DNA of 64,000 bases from Glandiceps talaboti (Eukaryota > Hemichordata > Enteropneusta > Spengelidae): the NCBI RefSeq assembly GCF_964340395.1, contig NC_135560.1, positions 19,704,598 through 19,768,597 on the forward strand. Reading direction: 5' to 3'. Under the pieces are notes generated by a model. The model was not told the DNA's origin, made no database searches, and saw only the letters and a program-made list of their open reading frames with translations. Positions 13,102 through 38,549 of the stretch are shown one piece after another. A program made the translations under genes and the position numbers. Position 1 is the first letter of the stretch, and every line of letters begins with the position of its first letter.

Positions 13102-15817
13102 TGAAAGAATGAATAAATGAATGAAAGAATGAAGGAATGAATGAATGAAAGAATAAACATATAGACACATACAGATATGAACATACACATGTACATGTGG
13201 CAAACAAACACACTAACACTCCCATAAAACATAATGTCTATTAACATTCAAAGTACACAATTAACTCTAGGTTAGAGTGATTTGTCAGTCTGCAACCATT
13301 TCCTGCACATATTGAATCATTAGTATGGTTGGGTTTTTCTTGCAGTTGATAAATGTCTCATATTTATCTGAGTTCACAAGACCATTTAAAAAAAATTAAG
13401 CTTGAAAATTGTGGTGATACGTCTATTAGAAATGAGGACTATTCCATCATTATATTTGCACAAAACAACATCAGAACTAGAAGCATAATACATTGGATAT
13501 AAAAATTACACTTGGTAATAACACACAGTAAATATACACAGGTTGATTTTAATCTTTAGGTTTGTAATTTTAAACCAAAATTCATTTAGTTATGAAATCA
13601 GTACATAAATCTGTCCACATCATAATGACATTTGAGCAAAAAATAAATAAAATACAGGTTTTTTCGCCTTCTTATTAGTATAAATGTATAAATGAAATAC
13701 AAATGTGTATACTTGATGTATATATACTGATTTTGACATAAGAGAATATCATCAACTTGAACACTGCATACTGTCATCAATTATCATGAACTGTTATCAA
13801 ATTTTCATGCTAATATCCAACTGCATTGATACTATCGTTCTTTATTAAATTGGTCATTTTATATCACTGTGCCCCAAGTACTAAAAGGTCGTGATATAAA
13901 CATAATAATGTAACATGATTGTTCACCGCTCGTTTAGGCTGACTCTCAGTATACAAGCTCTCATTAATATTATGAAAGATTTTTCAGGATATATTAAAAT
14001 ATTTGGACAAATACAGTTCAGTACTAAGCTGTGTTCCATTACATGACATGACATTACAATACAGTCTGTTATAATAACACTTTTACAAATATTTATACAG
14101 TTGAAGTGTAATTTCATAATTCAGTATCAATATTGATGAGTCTGTTAAAATATTATTTAATTATTGATTCAAAAATGGTGTCAAGAGAAATGAAATATTA
14201 CATACATTGGTGAAAATGTTAGAAGTAATTTAATTATAAGAAAAATTGGTATGAAAACGAATGGATGGCCTAATATTCTACAAAGCTGAATACAACATAG
14301 ACATACTGTATGTACATCCCTCATAATTTGGGATTATTCTCAAAAATGTTATCACTTTATGAATAGCAATATTTCATATTTAACATGAAGCTAGAGTCTA
14401 AGACTATTCATTCTACATAATCCTATTGCAAATATGGGATAGAAAAATTGGAAAAGAAAAGACAACACAAAATCTTGTGAGCTATGTTTATATTTGCTTA
14501 ATCATACGTATCATTTTCTGGCACTCACGAAAACATGAAACTAAAACAGAGTCAGCTTGGGATTTATTTGATCTTGTAAAATGTCAAAACAAGGTTAATG
14601 ACTTTAACATAACAGCAAAGTGATCAACTTAACCAGAATCATTCACCTGACCACACCTGTACACTGACAAATTATGAATAGGATTGCTCTAATACCAGTA
14701 AGGGCCAGTCTTTGCAAGGTTTTCAATGTAGTTGGAAGAAATGACATCACTACACAATTACAGCTAAAACTTAAGTTATCATATATTTCAGTTTTTATTT
14801 AATTAATGGCACATTTATAATCAATCTTAAAGTTTTACTTTATCATAAACATCAACCAATTCATTAGTTATGAACATCTTTAATAGTAAAATCACAATCT
14901 CTCAAGTCCAAACAGAAACAGTTTGTCAAATATAAATACAATAAATATGAGTTTTTACAATAAAATAGAAAAAGAGAAAGTGACTTCACAGCAATATTCT
15001 ATGATAATCTAGTATAAATACAACATATAAAGTAATGAGAAATTATTACAAGGTCCTGTGTATACCTAATAATTGCTACTATACCCCAATACCAGCACTT
15101 GCCAGTAAAAATCAGACCACACATGGTAATCTGCTAGATGTTAGGATAACCTCACAATCCAAGGACACAAGTACCCATATTGGGGAGGCCATATTTTATT
15201 ACATGTAAAGTGAATGTTCACTTGATTGTGTTTTTCGTAATGTATGATTTTCATTGGGGTATACTGTCAAAAACACAACAAAATATAGATGTAACTATGC
15301 TCATTGTCTGCATGCACTTGCCTGGCAACTTATCCCAGATGTTCTTATCTGATAAAATAGTAATTTGCATTATAAAGGCATGTAATAGTGTGAGTATAGG
15401 TTGTAGTTCAGTTGATACATTGGAAATGCAAAGCCTGGCAGGTATATCATAGATATTTCATTATCTATATCATATATCAGTAACATGATACCCTCTCACC
15501 TGTACAGAATCAATATGTATCTGACACGTTAACTATAAGTTATAACAACCTTCTATGAAGACAATAACAAGTGAAGCCATTACTAGAGTCGACCACCATC
15601 TTCACTGAACCAGTCAGTACCCACACCTTTCATTCAGTACTTTTTAGCCTGACATCAGTTTTATGAGGTGAAAAGTTATCAGACATAATATGGTTTATTT
15701 ACAACTATACAACATGTTCATTCAGAATTTTAGTCTGATATTAATTTCATGAAACCTTATCATATTCAAAAGTTATTTCATTACCTTCCATATGGGAAGG
15801 TTATGTTATGGTGATGT

Positions 15818-15874
<57 letters not shown>

Positions 15875-18800
15875 CTGTCTGTCTCTGTCATCATTTTCTC
15901 AAAACGACTGGCTCAATTCAAATCAAATTTGGTACACATTCTTTTGAGTAATGGATAAAACAGATTATACTTGATAAACATGTCATGCATAATAATGATA
16001 CATTTGCATAAATAATTACTTTTAGTACTTAGGCAATATCTTAAGAACACAAGCTTCAAATGTTATGTATGTTGTTCAAACATCAGTGACAACAATGAGC
16101 ATGTATCATGTAAAAGCTTGTTGATATAGTTTTTCATAGCAAGTCATTTGCATAAATTAATGGATATGACATCTATGGTAAATTAGAATTACACATCAAA
16201 CTATCATCGAAAGGTTTGCATTTTGTCCTTACGGAAGTCATTCAGTTTCCATCTCTTTAGAGCCAAATCTGAGATGTAACACTTTCAGGGACACCTAAAT
16301 TAGTCTGGTCATTTCTAATTTCACAGTGTGCATTATAAATCTATCAGATGACATTGAACATTGCACATTATCAAGCTGTCTGTTAGTCTTGTATTTGAAG
16401 AACCAATCTGAGGTTTGAGATATTCTAAACCTCCTCTCACATCCAAGGTTGATTTTTTTGAATCTTTAAGTCCAAACATCAACAACCAGACACGTTGTAA
16501 AAAATGGCAGATGTTATTTCTTGTACAATGTCAAGTCAAGTCAGTCAGTCAGTCAATCAGTCACTTACTGACTCACTGAAGTCAGTCGGTCAAATATTAA
16601 GACATCCATTGTAAAGAAAAACTTATTTTCTTAACTGTAGAGTCCTCAGTGTCCCTTGCAATGACGAATCCAAACACCCAATTGCTCTCTTCATAAATAT
16701 TTCCAGCAAACTTTAGAGTTTCTTTTTATAAAATGAAATGACAACTTACATTGCATGCAAAATGCTTTCACTTTACTCTAAAAGTACTATAAAACACAGC
16801 TGTTTGAATAGAATAAAATACCAAGAGAGGGTCATAAGTCAGGCCATCTATTACTACCATAAAAGTGGTGCCCCACTATCATATCACCTGTCATGAGAAA
16901 TATGTTCTTGTACTGTCTGACCCAATTGAAATGACTATATGGTAGTGGTTATAATAACAGTCATTAGTCTGCTGGTAAAGGAAGTGGTAATGGGAAAAAC
17001 AGAGTGAATAATTCAACATGGGGACACAGGAAAAAACGAACGAGACAACGACAGCACATTAACAGTGACTGCAATTTTGTTGATATCTCATGTATCAAAT
17101 AATGAAAAGTCATGACAGTTATACTAGGGATCAAGTAAGACTTGAAGGAGTGGATTTTTTTTACAACATACTACCACATTTGGAGTTTCTTTTACTGATT
17201 TGTGTACTCAAGAGGCAATTGTATTCTTTGGATACTTTTTCATTTCAATGTATTTGTATGGATGTTGTCTGATCAGCTTTCAAGGTTCAACTACTATAAT
17301 AAAGATTGGCTTGATTGCTTCAAACGAATACAGCAACATAAATCAAGTCTTTGTAACTTATACAATATGTCTGCCTTCTCACATATGACCATTGTACGCA
17401 GAATTATTATGGTATAGGTTTCTTGAGCTGTTCATTTTGTATTACACCTTTGTCCAAAATCATAGTTGATTTGGCAGTTACAAATATAGATAAAAAAATA
17501 ATAAAAAAATGTCCAAAGTGCAACAAAACAGTCTCAGTATTGATATTCTTGTGGAGAAATCTTCTCATAAATAAAAGAATTGCACTTTCCTCTTTGAGAA
17601 CAAAATAGTGATTTGTTGGTTCATAAATATATGTGTCTCCACTGAAATCTGGCCTTGTTCCACAAATAAATGCTTCTTATACAGGGGTAAGTTAAGAGTT
17701 GCATCTTGTCAAAAATGTAGAAGTCACACAGGACACTATCTCCACTTCAAGTAGTAAACTTTAGGTAATGCTGCCTGAACAAGGTAGGCCACTGAATTAA
17801 AAAGGTTTTAAATTTATTAAACTCTGACATCAGTCCGTAAGAAAACATAAATGTAACTTGTAAGTGACAAACATCTACAAACATGGACCCCAAAGGTTCA
17901 TTGTTACGTGATGCAGAAGGAAACCGGAATGTCCAGGCAAATCCTGGGTCAAACTGAGCATTTCCCTTCTTAATACATACAGACCTGGTTAATTTTAATC
18001 AGGTGGGGGAAAACCCAGACAACAGTGGTAACAGGCATATGAGCTAACTGCTTAGCCACTGACAACAAACTACAATCGCTTGGATTACATGTTTCTATAG
18101 CAACAAGATGATAACTATTAATGTAGTGTGGTACCACAAGTGAATGTCAATTTACCTGGAAAAGACAAATAGTGCAATAATTTCACAAATTACTGTCATA
18201 TCACATATCAGTACTGAACTGTATAATGTTTGTGGGTCTGGATTTCACCAAAGTGAAACAATTATCTATGACACCGGATGTGATATGGAAAGTGTTGGAA
18301 TGGATACTCTCAGCTTATCACCTTCGCATTACCCTCGCTGACCTTGTCACCTCTAACCTCTCACACTCAATGTTACAAAATTTCAGGGTGCACTGTAAAA
18401 AAGTTCAGCTGCGTAAATCTAAGAAATTACAGAGAGTATGACACTTGGTAAATAAGCTGCTAATATATTCTGATACAACAATGACTACATGTTGTTATTG
18501 GTAACAGGGCTTTACTTGCTACTAATTAAATTCACTGTTAATTGGACTTGATAATGTTTTGATTTCTACTTCCATTAATCTCTTTAATTGTGGACATCAA
18601 ATGACATTGACAGAGTCACTGAGTGAAATTAACTAAGTGCCTTTTTCAAGGTATCAATAAAAGAATAGAGTATGCCACAAGTACAAGTAGTCAATGGATA
18701 GTGTGTGTATGTGTGTGTGTGTGGGAGACAAGTCATCATCAAGGTCCCAACATTGCTGGCTTGTTTAAATGTCATGCCACAACTGGGTTTGTGGTTTTTT

Positions 18801-21800
18801 AAATATTCTTGGCTGGTTGGAAATTGCTTCCCCAGCTATAACTGAGTTGGTAGTTTCAATATTTTCAGCTGGTACAGTGGTATGGCACTTTTTCCCAGCA
18901 ACCACTGGTTGGTAGTTTCAAAGTTAGAGGCTGGTATTAGAACCCCTTCACATCCTCTGTACCGGTTTCTGGCATCACTGAAGTTGGTAATCAAAAGCTT
19001 CCTAGCATTGACAGTGGTTCTATTAATATTATGGGCTACAAGTTTAAGTTTCCCACCTACTGTTGGTTACCAGGTGGAGGTTTCAATGTTATAGGTTGGT
19101 ACTAGAATCTCAGTCTACTACACACTGATGGTGGGTAGAGCATTATGAGGTGGGCTACATCTTCCTTACCTAACAATAACCAGTGTTTTATAGATATTGG
19201 CTTGCAGTAAGTTGATGGTTTCAATGTTACGCAAATGGCTAGCCTGTTTACTGCACTGTTGAGATACATGGTTAGGTGGTTGTATTTCCCAGACATTGAT
19301 TTGGGGGGGGGGGGGGGGTGCTAGGCGGTATGACCAGCCAACAATATATCTCAACAGTGCAGTAAACAGGCTAGCAAATGGCAGTGAGTATAAAATGGTC
19401 CCATTTATACTATATTGACAGTTTAAATGATTGACAGTACTGGTCTCATGTAATCAAAATGGTTTAAATGCATTAAACTTCATACTCTATAAGTATCTAC
19501 ACTTTTAAATTAACACAAACACTATCTACAACAATATTACAGACTGGCTACATACCAGTAACAAGATAGCTTTAGGCACAAGTTCTTGAAATGTCACTCA
19601 CTATATTCTTGCAAACATGAAGGTAGCGAGTCTCCAAACACCATCTCACTCCAGCTATGTACAGTGTATGTATTTTTTACACTTCACATATTGACTTTAT
19701 CCAAACATACTACTTGGGGTGGTTGTTCAACTTTAATTATTGAGCACATTTAGTCTGGACTAGCTATGATAAAAGACGAGATCTAGATAGCCAGACAAAT
19801 GAAAGCTGTGTCCTCAGACACCACAATACATCTACCATAACTTAAACCCATAACCGATAATTTATTGGTGGTCAATGAAAGTGCAAAACTTTGAGTAATG
19901 CTGAGGTCAATTTAATTCATTTCTACACTACTTTCTTTCAGACTGGCATTCATTCTTGCATCAGATCACCCAATCCTCACCTGCCTGCATATATTAAGGC
20001 TCCAGTGGCTATTCAACAAATGTCCCACCACAAGCAGTATTAATTACCCAACTTTTTCACCTTATTGATTGTTCAACTCTCCTACCATGTCATTGAGATT
20101 GATATCAAAAAAGCTAGACACACTGAATATATCAGTTTAATTGATATTCAGAATAACACACAAAAGTCAGTGCTGCTAATAAAGGCCTGCAACCAATAGT
20201 TCACCGAAACCGGTCTTTCTTTCTTTCTTTGGGATAACTAATTGAATAGAACAATTTAATATGGCTGACTAAGCGATAGGTATGTCTGGTAGAAAGCAAT
20301 ATCAACTTACATTGCATGCAGGGGTTGGAGTGAATGCAATTGGAAATTGAGTAGTTAAATTTTATACTTGTGTGCTAGATTACTATACAGGTGATAAAAA
20401 TGCCTGACAATGGAATGCAGGTCTGAGTTTGATGGCTTCTAAGTATGGACTGGTTCTGCTATTCAAATATATAAACTTTGGGTAGAGCCTTCAAATGTAT
20501 TTGATATATGCATTCTGTAATTTAATGTCGTTTTTATTGCTATCTTAATGTCGGTATTTCTTATTGCCACTGACTAGGAGTTCAGATTGTAGTTAGATTT
20601 CATTCGGCATGTGACCTGTGTCTCCCAAACTACAGTCTGCATGGAAACCATGCACAATCAGACAATTTCATGATTAAATATTTGAGGACATCAAACTACC
20701 ACTACAAAACACTTTCACAAAGATGCAAATGAATTTGTTCTGGACCATTCTTGTCCAATTCACCTATGCATGTCATGGCCACCACCGGGTATCAAATTAA
20801 TCACCATACTGACTGAGTGTCCAGCCTTTATAAATCACAGTTACTGATGCTTATCAGCAATATGATTAAAACAACCTTCAAACTCCTTTCTGATCATTTT
20901 TGTAAACTCATTTTGTAAACCAAGTCTTTTTAAGTCTTTGTAAATGAATTACCCTGTCTTTTTATGCTACTGTTTGATATATTATTGACAATAGGCTGGT
21001 AGTCTCCCTTTTCATTGAACTAGGTGAGCCAACTGTAACATAAATAGAATGATGTATGGGTCTGGAGGGAAGAAAATCATAAACATAGTGCATTTTAAAG
21101 TGTTTTAGACACCCTACCCTTAATTAATTGGTTTGTTCACAATGCATATCATGTCACATTTCGCAATGAAAATGACACTATTTGGCTTCCTAGAAGAGCC
21201 TTTACCCTTTTCAAGATGTTTTAACATGTATACCCTTGAAAATAAACATGACAAACCCAACTAACATAATTTCTGTCAGAACTAAAAAATACTATTTCAG
21301 ACTGCTATGACAAGTTATAGGCAATATAATTGATACATATCAACAAATATACAACTACACAAACTAACCTGTTTGAATTGCTCTTCAAAAGTCCATTCTT
21401 GTGATCCCGGGGAAGGACTCGTTTTTTCTGATGTTGGTGCTGGGTGTTCATGAAGGTGATGGCGATGATGTTGATGAAGATGTTGTTCTTGTTGTTGTTG
21501 TTGTTGCAATGCTAGGACCCTGGAGTCTGGTGAAATGTCTTCATTTTCCTCCTCCCCATCGTGTTCTATTTCCTCCTCTCTATCAATTCTCTGTTGATAT
21601 TTTCGTTGTATGCCCATAGGCGATAGTTGTGTTTCAGTCTTAATACTAATTTGATGTTTATTGGTGGGTTCTGGACTATGTCGTCCATTAGTTTCCATTA
21701 AAATGTCTCTGTCTGTTTGATTTCTTCTGACCTCGTTGTGTTTCTCTGATGCCGTTTGTTCCCTTTCTCTCTCCTTTTCCTGTGTCTGTCGGACGCTGTC

Positions 21801-22791
21801 CATGACTTCTTCCTCGCCAACTTGTAGCTTGAAAGCTTCTAGTCTGTCAGGCCTCGATACAGTAGGGGAATTTCCTAGTGGGTGTGCAGTGCTCCCGTAA
21901 AACTTCAGTGCACTCGGATTAAAATTAAACGTACGTACACTGTCCTGGAAAAGGGCAAATCAAACAAATAAAACGAGGCAAAACCTAATCTCACATGAAA
22001 GTGAATGTGAGCAGGGCTTCCTTCTATGCCTCCCCGTGTGGTCTGTGATACACACCGACACACTAAGGGTAACATTTAGCGAATCAAACCTGCTGTAACC
22101 TGAATTGAAATCAAACCTTTCTAAAACTATGTGGAATGTAACACTACACGACTTCAACTATGTCTCAAATCATGGACTTAATAATGTTGCTTTCAAAATG
22201 GCTTTCTTCGGCCAATGAAAACAAACGCCACCTCAACGCCGTCTTCTCTCACCAAAATGACATTTCAAGCCTACGGTAGACAACTTTCGAGTACAGAATT
22301 GATAACAATACGACTAGCACACGATGTATACAAGTATCAATGACAACATCAAAATCTAGGTTAGCTTTCCGTCATGTCAGCTGCTTCCGTTTTGAATGGA
22401 GGCCCCCGCGGAGTTTGGTGGCAAATGTCAGTCAGTATGTGACAACTTACAAGCAAATGTCAACATAGAATGGGACCTTGCGCTACCAACCAACTTCCTA
22501 GGACAAACGAAATCCAAATATATTATGTCAACACACCTTCTTAATCTCACAGGATATGATATGATTTCGGTATCTAATATATACTTACGGATTTTGGAGA
22601 AATGTGTCATGAATAACGCCGAGCAGAAAGCAACGCTACAGTGGTATAAACATACAATTGACTTAGTGGCTAGAAAGTGCGCTATGAAATCAAACCTTAG
22701 CTGGCTATGCATAACAACGTGCTTTACTATTATTCAAACTATCCAAATACAATATCACGTGTCCTGATGAACTTACCGAATGACTGTCCAT
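9722..22791 (-). CDS. ARID3: ARID3 / dead ringer transcription factor, 5' part (3 exons; 3' end outside window)
   Basis: Coding segments join as 22791-22777, 21944-21369 and 9794-9722, all with GT-AG borders, giving about 221 residues. The last part reads WTFEEQFKQLYELTDDPKR then KEFLDDLFSYMQKRG, the start of the extended ARID DNA-binding domain of the ARID3A/B/C and Drosophila dead ringer family; these proteins bind AT-rich DNA in the nucleus. Before it lies a low-complexity region: charged helix-like E/R/Q stretches, an acidic block (EEEIEHDGEEENED) and a Q/H-rich run, as is usual for the N-terminal half of the family. The start ATG is chosen because an in-frame TAG lies 12 codons upstream. 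Introns are long (about 0.8 and 11.6 kb). The remaining ARID helices and the REKLES domain were searched for by eye in 1-9721 on the minus strand and not found, so they are presumed to lie left of the window. Family assignment is firm; the first exon is less certain than the other two. Confidence 0.92.
10806..10955. mobile_element. TAGTCT-ended dispersed repeat, copy 2 (short)
   Basis: Carries the block AGTCTAGTTCCTATAYRG with CATTTACACCTCCACTCAC in three partial tandem units, then the TTTAGTTAGAAACCACGTTA end and AGACTA. The interior of copy 1 is missing, as in an internally deleted derivative. Confidence 0.55.
12436..12932 (+). repeat. Very long (TACA)n microsatellite
   Basis: About 500 bases of TACA with rare changes (a CAGG at 12631, TGCA at 12710, TATGTAAA at 12743, a TACG block near 12791). 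The 111-230-codon frames over it (Met-Tyr-Val-Cys type) are artefacts. Confidence 0.98.
13068..13156 (+). repeat. (CA)n followed by (GAAT)n
   Basis: A CA run ends at 13099 and passes directly into a GAAT/GAAA-type tetranucleotide array. Confidence 0.9.
15817..15890 (+). repeat. (TGTC)n microsatellite
   Basis: About 18 units with one C substitution near 15867. Confidence 0.95.
17805..18063 (-). mobile_element. tRNA-derived SINE, copy on minus strand
   Basis: Read on the minus strand it starts GTCAGTGGCTAAGCAGTTAG, an A-box-like tRNA head, then TGCCTGTTACCACTG and a B-box-like CTGGGTTTTCC. The body matches the copy at 31848-32118, including CTGATTAAA, the TTTGCCTGGACATTCCGG block and ACTGATGTCAGAGT near the end. 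Length is about 259. Confidence 0.75.
18740..19240 (+). repeat. Degenerate ~60-75 bp tandem repeat
   Basis: The motif GTTGGTAGTTTCAATRTT followed by GGCTGGTA recurs about seven times (near 18789, 18849, 18909, 18984, 19074, 19210) with heavy divergence. Confidence 0.6.
19238..19375. repeat. Perfect 29 bp inverted repeat
   Basis: 19238-19266 and 19347-19375 are exact reverse complements (GCTAGCCTGTTTACTGCACT plus nine more bases), separated by 80 bases that include a 17-base G run. It lies in ARID3 intron 2. Confidence 0.95.
21369..21944 (-). CDS. ARID3: ARID3 coding exon 2 (acidic, Q/H-rich region)
   Basis: 192 codons open throughout, entered through a TTGCCCTTTTCCAG acceptor and left at CAG|GTTAGT in phase 0. 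An internal ATG at 21803 could serve as a start, but the frame is open upstream to the acceptor. It ends in EWTFEEQFKQ, the first helix of the ARID domain. The glutamine run is encoded mostly by CAA, seen as a TTG tract on the plus strand, so its length may vary between alleles. Confidence 0.93.
22396..22767 (+). other. 123-codon open frame of unknown status inside ARID3 intron 1
   Basis: Starts MEAPAEFGGKCQ in a locally GC-rich stretch and runs on the strand opposite ARID3, ending just before ARID3 exon 1. It has no recognised domain, no clear donor and no repeats. It may be chance or the first exon of a divergent transcript; I favour chance. Confidence 0.15.
22777..22791 (-). CDS. ARID3: ARID3 coding exon 1 (5 codons)
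   Basis: The exon encodes MDSHS and ends at a strong GTAAGT donor in phase 0, matching the phase-0 start of the next exon. An in-frame TAG lies 12 codons upstream, so the protein would begin here. It is assigned from splice signal and frame only; so short a coding piece cannot be confirmed by similarity. Confidence 0.65.
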
Positions 22792-24821
22792 AGCAAAGAC
22801 AGCTAGGAAAACTTTCAAGATGTTCTACGAGAGTTGATTTTCTCTTCCGGCTGTGGTCTACTGTGGCCCCACCAATGCACAACGTAAAATTAAAAAATTT
22901 CATTGACTCCCAAGATGCCCTATTCAAACATAAATAAAATGTGGGTGGAGCCTACGTCAATGTACTTTGCTCCGTGTAATTATTATGTAATTTGATATGC
23001 AAATGTACTTGGGATGCCCTTTCATTCAATAGCTTGTGAAACAATACTAAGCAAATAGCTATTGATATTGGCTACAGTGACAACTATCATTAATTCATTA
23101 TCTATTCATATGACAGATCAAACTGCAAATACCACATCAGTCACGTGACCCGATGAAAAAGCACTACTTATTAATTTGGTTAATCCATCGTACATCTGCT
23201 AATGGGAAGTCTTTTGTTCGACCAAAAGAAAGCAGACAAAGCCAGACAAGAAGTGTTATTGACAAAAACCCGGTTAAATACTTTCTCCTGTCATCGGACT
23301 TGTGTTTCGTAGAGCTATTGTGTTCAGGAAAGTTAGTTCACATTCCGACACGCTGAATATGTTTGTTGAATGAAATGTTGTCTTTGATTGCATTTTGATT
23401 TCGGTTCACCATCCATCGCTCTTCATCTATATTTTGCTTCAGGTGATAAGAAGAGGAGGAGGACTGTAAATATTTAGCAAGAAAAAAATGGAATGGGATG
23501 TAGGGGTACACTGAAAATAAAAGGTGTGATATCTTCATATATTACAGTAACTGTACTTTCTCAGTGTACATAAATTGATTCCTCAAGTTGATTTTTGCCG
23601 TTCGGAGATTTGTTATTTCCCATGTAACAATTGCGTACATTTGTCACAAGGAAGTACAGCGCCGTCATTTTGTGACTACATTGAATATATCGAAGTATGC
23701 ACGTAACAAAGACGTAGACATCGTGTTAACTCATTAGAACTTCAGAGTCAATGAAAATCAATGAAAACACCTGATGATGACTGGAGAAAACGATCGTCCC
23801 GCCCTGGGGGTTTATGGCTGAGTCTGCTCAGTTAGTAGTCAACCCTTTGTATTCGAACAACTTGTAAGCAACCATCTGTAAAATTTCAGTAAAATTGCTT
23901 TACTGTTATTATGCTGCCAACATTGTATGGTAGTTTAGCATAACGATAAGGTTTATTCACCTCTACAGCCTACAGGACAGTTTACCATTTGTCAGAGCAA
24001 CGTTTACTAATACCAGTCTTGTCAAATACCTAGTGTCGCTAGGCCCTCAGACGCACATTAAAAACAAAGCACAAGGCAATAAAAAAATATATAGTTGTTG
24101 TCATTTGACTTAACTATTACAATTGGACGAATTGCCTGAAGATACAGAGCATACATTTGTCATCAACTTATAGAATTCTTATCACGAAAGACGACAACTT
24201 GATTACTAAAACGGTATCGAGTCGGTCGTCAGTTTTCAAACCATGTGACAGAATGTTCAACATTCTTGACTGATCACTGTCTCGAAAATAATCCTGTCAT
24301 GTGAGAATGGATTTAATTTTTACACTTTGCCATAAAAATGTAATCGCTTGTTATTCAACTTATAATTCTAACTGCTTCCGTATTTTTTTTTGCAAAATTT
24401 TGCAAAGCGCACATACCGATCGAAACATGACAACACAGTCGAACACAGAAGTTCTATTTATAGTTATATTATCAACGCGGTCATAAACAGATATGCAAGA
24501 TTTATGGAGATAAAGGTATGTAAGCTTAAGTATAAGAATTTGACTAAAAAGATTTCGACTGTAATATAAATAAATTAACAAATAAGAAAGTGTATATAGA
24601 TAATTCATAAACCGTATTTTAAGTAGATAACAAGTAATCTTAATATTACCTGTCTATTTATTTATTTATTTTCTGAATAAAGCACAATACTTCTTTCATT
24701 GATTTCAATCGTACATTGAATAGGCACCCAGTCGAAATTATGCCCCCCCCCCCACTTACCGTCATTGGCTTAATTTAGCTCGTCACTGCATGGCCGTACG
24801 GAAAACAGAGAACGTGCTCCA

Positions 24822-25390
<569 letters not shown>

Positions 25391-26246
25391 TTCATGTTAC
25401 TGTAGTCAATATCTCGACTGACAGACTGAAATCGTCAGCATGAAGATTGAAGAAGTAATAATTAGTATAAATGAAAAACGCTTTTATTAAAAACAACAAT
25501 CATTTCTAATTAATTAAATACTGATGACTAAATACCGTCGTTGCAAAATGAACATCTTCAGATCGGAAAAAAATTACCTCCTATTTTGGGTTGGTTACTA
25601 GTAATTAATTAGTCGAGTCTGTGAATCAAATTATACTAATTATGTTTTGTGTGATTCTCCCTAGACAAGTTTGTCGATTGGTCATCATATAAAATTTGGG
25701 TTAATTTCCTCTCTGCACTCCACCAACAACATGCATCTCCCTGACAATAATTAACAAACTGCATGTTTGTAAAAAAAATAAAATAACTGAGAAATTTGAA
25801 TGGAAAACCGTAAACATATCAATCATAGAGCAAAAAAATGAAGGGAAAAACATGAAACAATAAAAACGACAACAAAAGAACAAAAAATCATAGTGAAATT
25901 ATGGTTATTAATACATCAATAATGGAAACTTGATGTAAAAGCTGTTGGCTGTGATAAAAAGAATGGTCTCTGTATTGATCGTTAAAAACTATTGACTCAG
26001 TCTGCAAGACTATATTCCGACCCTTCTTCAAACCTTCCACGGGCATGTGGGCACGGCTTTGTACCCATATTGCGACTAATGAACTTTGAGGGCGGGTTCC
26101 ATTTAATTTTACTTCAGAACACACACCTCCAGTAATTCACGAAGTCGGAATATTATTGATTGTATCGTGTATAAATGTTTAATTACTTTTTCCGATTTAT
26201 CTTTGGCCTAAACACTGACCTTTCCTTTAAACTATTCATGATCCAC

Positions 26247-26463
26247 AGGCCTTATTCACAGTCACTTGTGAGCAAATATTATATTCCAGGATGGTAATAT
26301 TCTAGTCTAGGATTATCATAATACAAAATAATGACGTTGTTACGTATATACGATAATCATTCAAAAAAATACCGTTGCCGGTGATTGCTCCAGATTAGAT
26401 CATCCTAGACAAGAATATTACCATCCTGGAATAGAATATTAGCTCACAGGTGACTGTGGCCTT
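26247..26463. mobile_element. 217 bp inverted-repeat element upstream of UTP15
   Basis: About 68 bases at each end are inverted copies (AGGCC..CACAGTCACYTGTGAGC, then CCAGGATGGTAATATTC), leaving about 85 bases between them. It is typical of a MITE. Its right end is 285 bases before the UTP15 start codon, so it could affect that promoter. Confidence 0.88.
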
Positions 26464-26748
26464 ACTAATACTATCTTATTATCTATGCAACGAACAAAAT
26501 ACAGTACATTTTTATGATATATAAATAATACAAACTCTTCTGTGGCTATTTCTACGTGGAGAAAATGTATTATAATGTCATTGCTGTTTTTCCTTGCGTT
26601 TTTTTTTAAAATCGTAAACTGAACCACCGTCATCAAGCTCAGCATTTCGTATGTCGTGCAGCATGCAGCATCCTGGGCATCCCGGGCAACGCCAAGCTTC
26701 ACCACAATTATTAACCGCGCCCTCTATCAAGGAGAAAGGGAAAAGAAA

Positions 26749-38363
<11,615 letters not shown>

Positions 38364-38543
38364 TTTACCAATGACTTCCTAGATAGCATTGCCTTCATCT
38401 GCATCACAGTCATGTTAATCATGGCCTGGCCAGACACAGATGACTTTCAGTCAGTCTTTATACATATTTTATATTATCAAGAGGTTCATTTGAAAATGGT
38501 AAATGTAATAATTATAGTGATCTGTTTCTACTAAATGTTGCTC

Positions 38544-38549
38544 AATAAA
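38544..38549 (+). terminator. Polyadenylation signal for UTP15
   Basis: AATAAA lies about 180 bases after the UTP15 stop codon; it is the first canonical signal noticed downstream. Confidence 0.6.

Larger units (their letters stand above)
9795..21368. other. ARID3 intron 2
   Basis: 11.6 kb between the two larger ARID3 exons. It holds dispersed-repeat fragments (10.8 kb), the very long TACA microsatellite, a SINE on the minus strand, a degenerate minisatellite and a perfect 29 bp inverted repeat. No second gene was recognised inside it. Confidence 0.8.
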
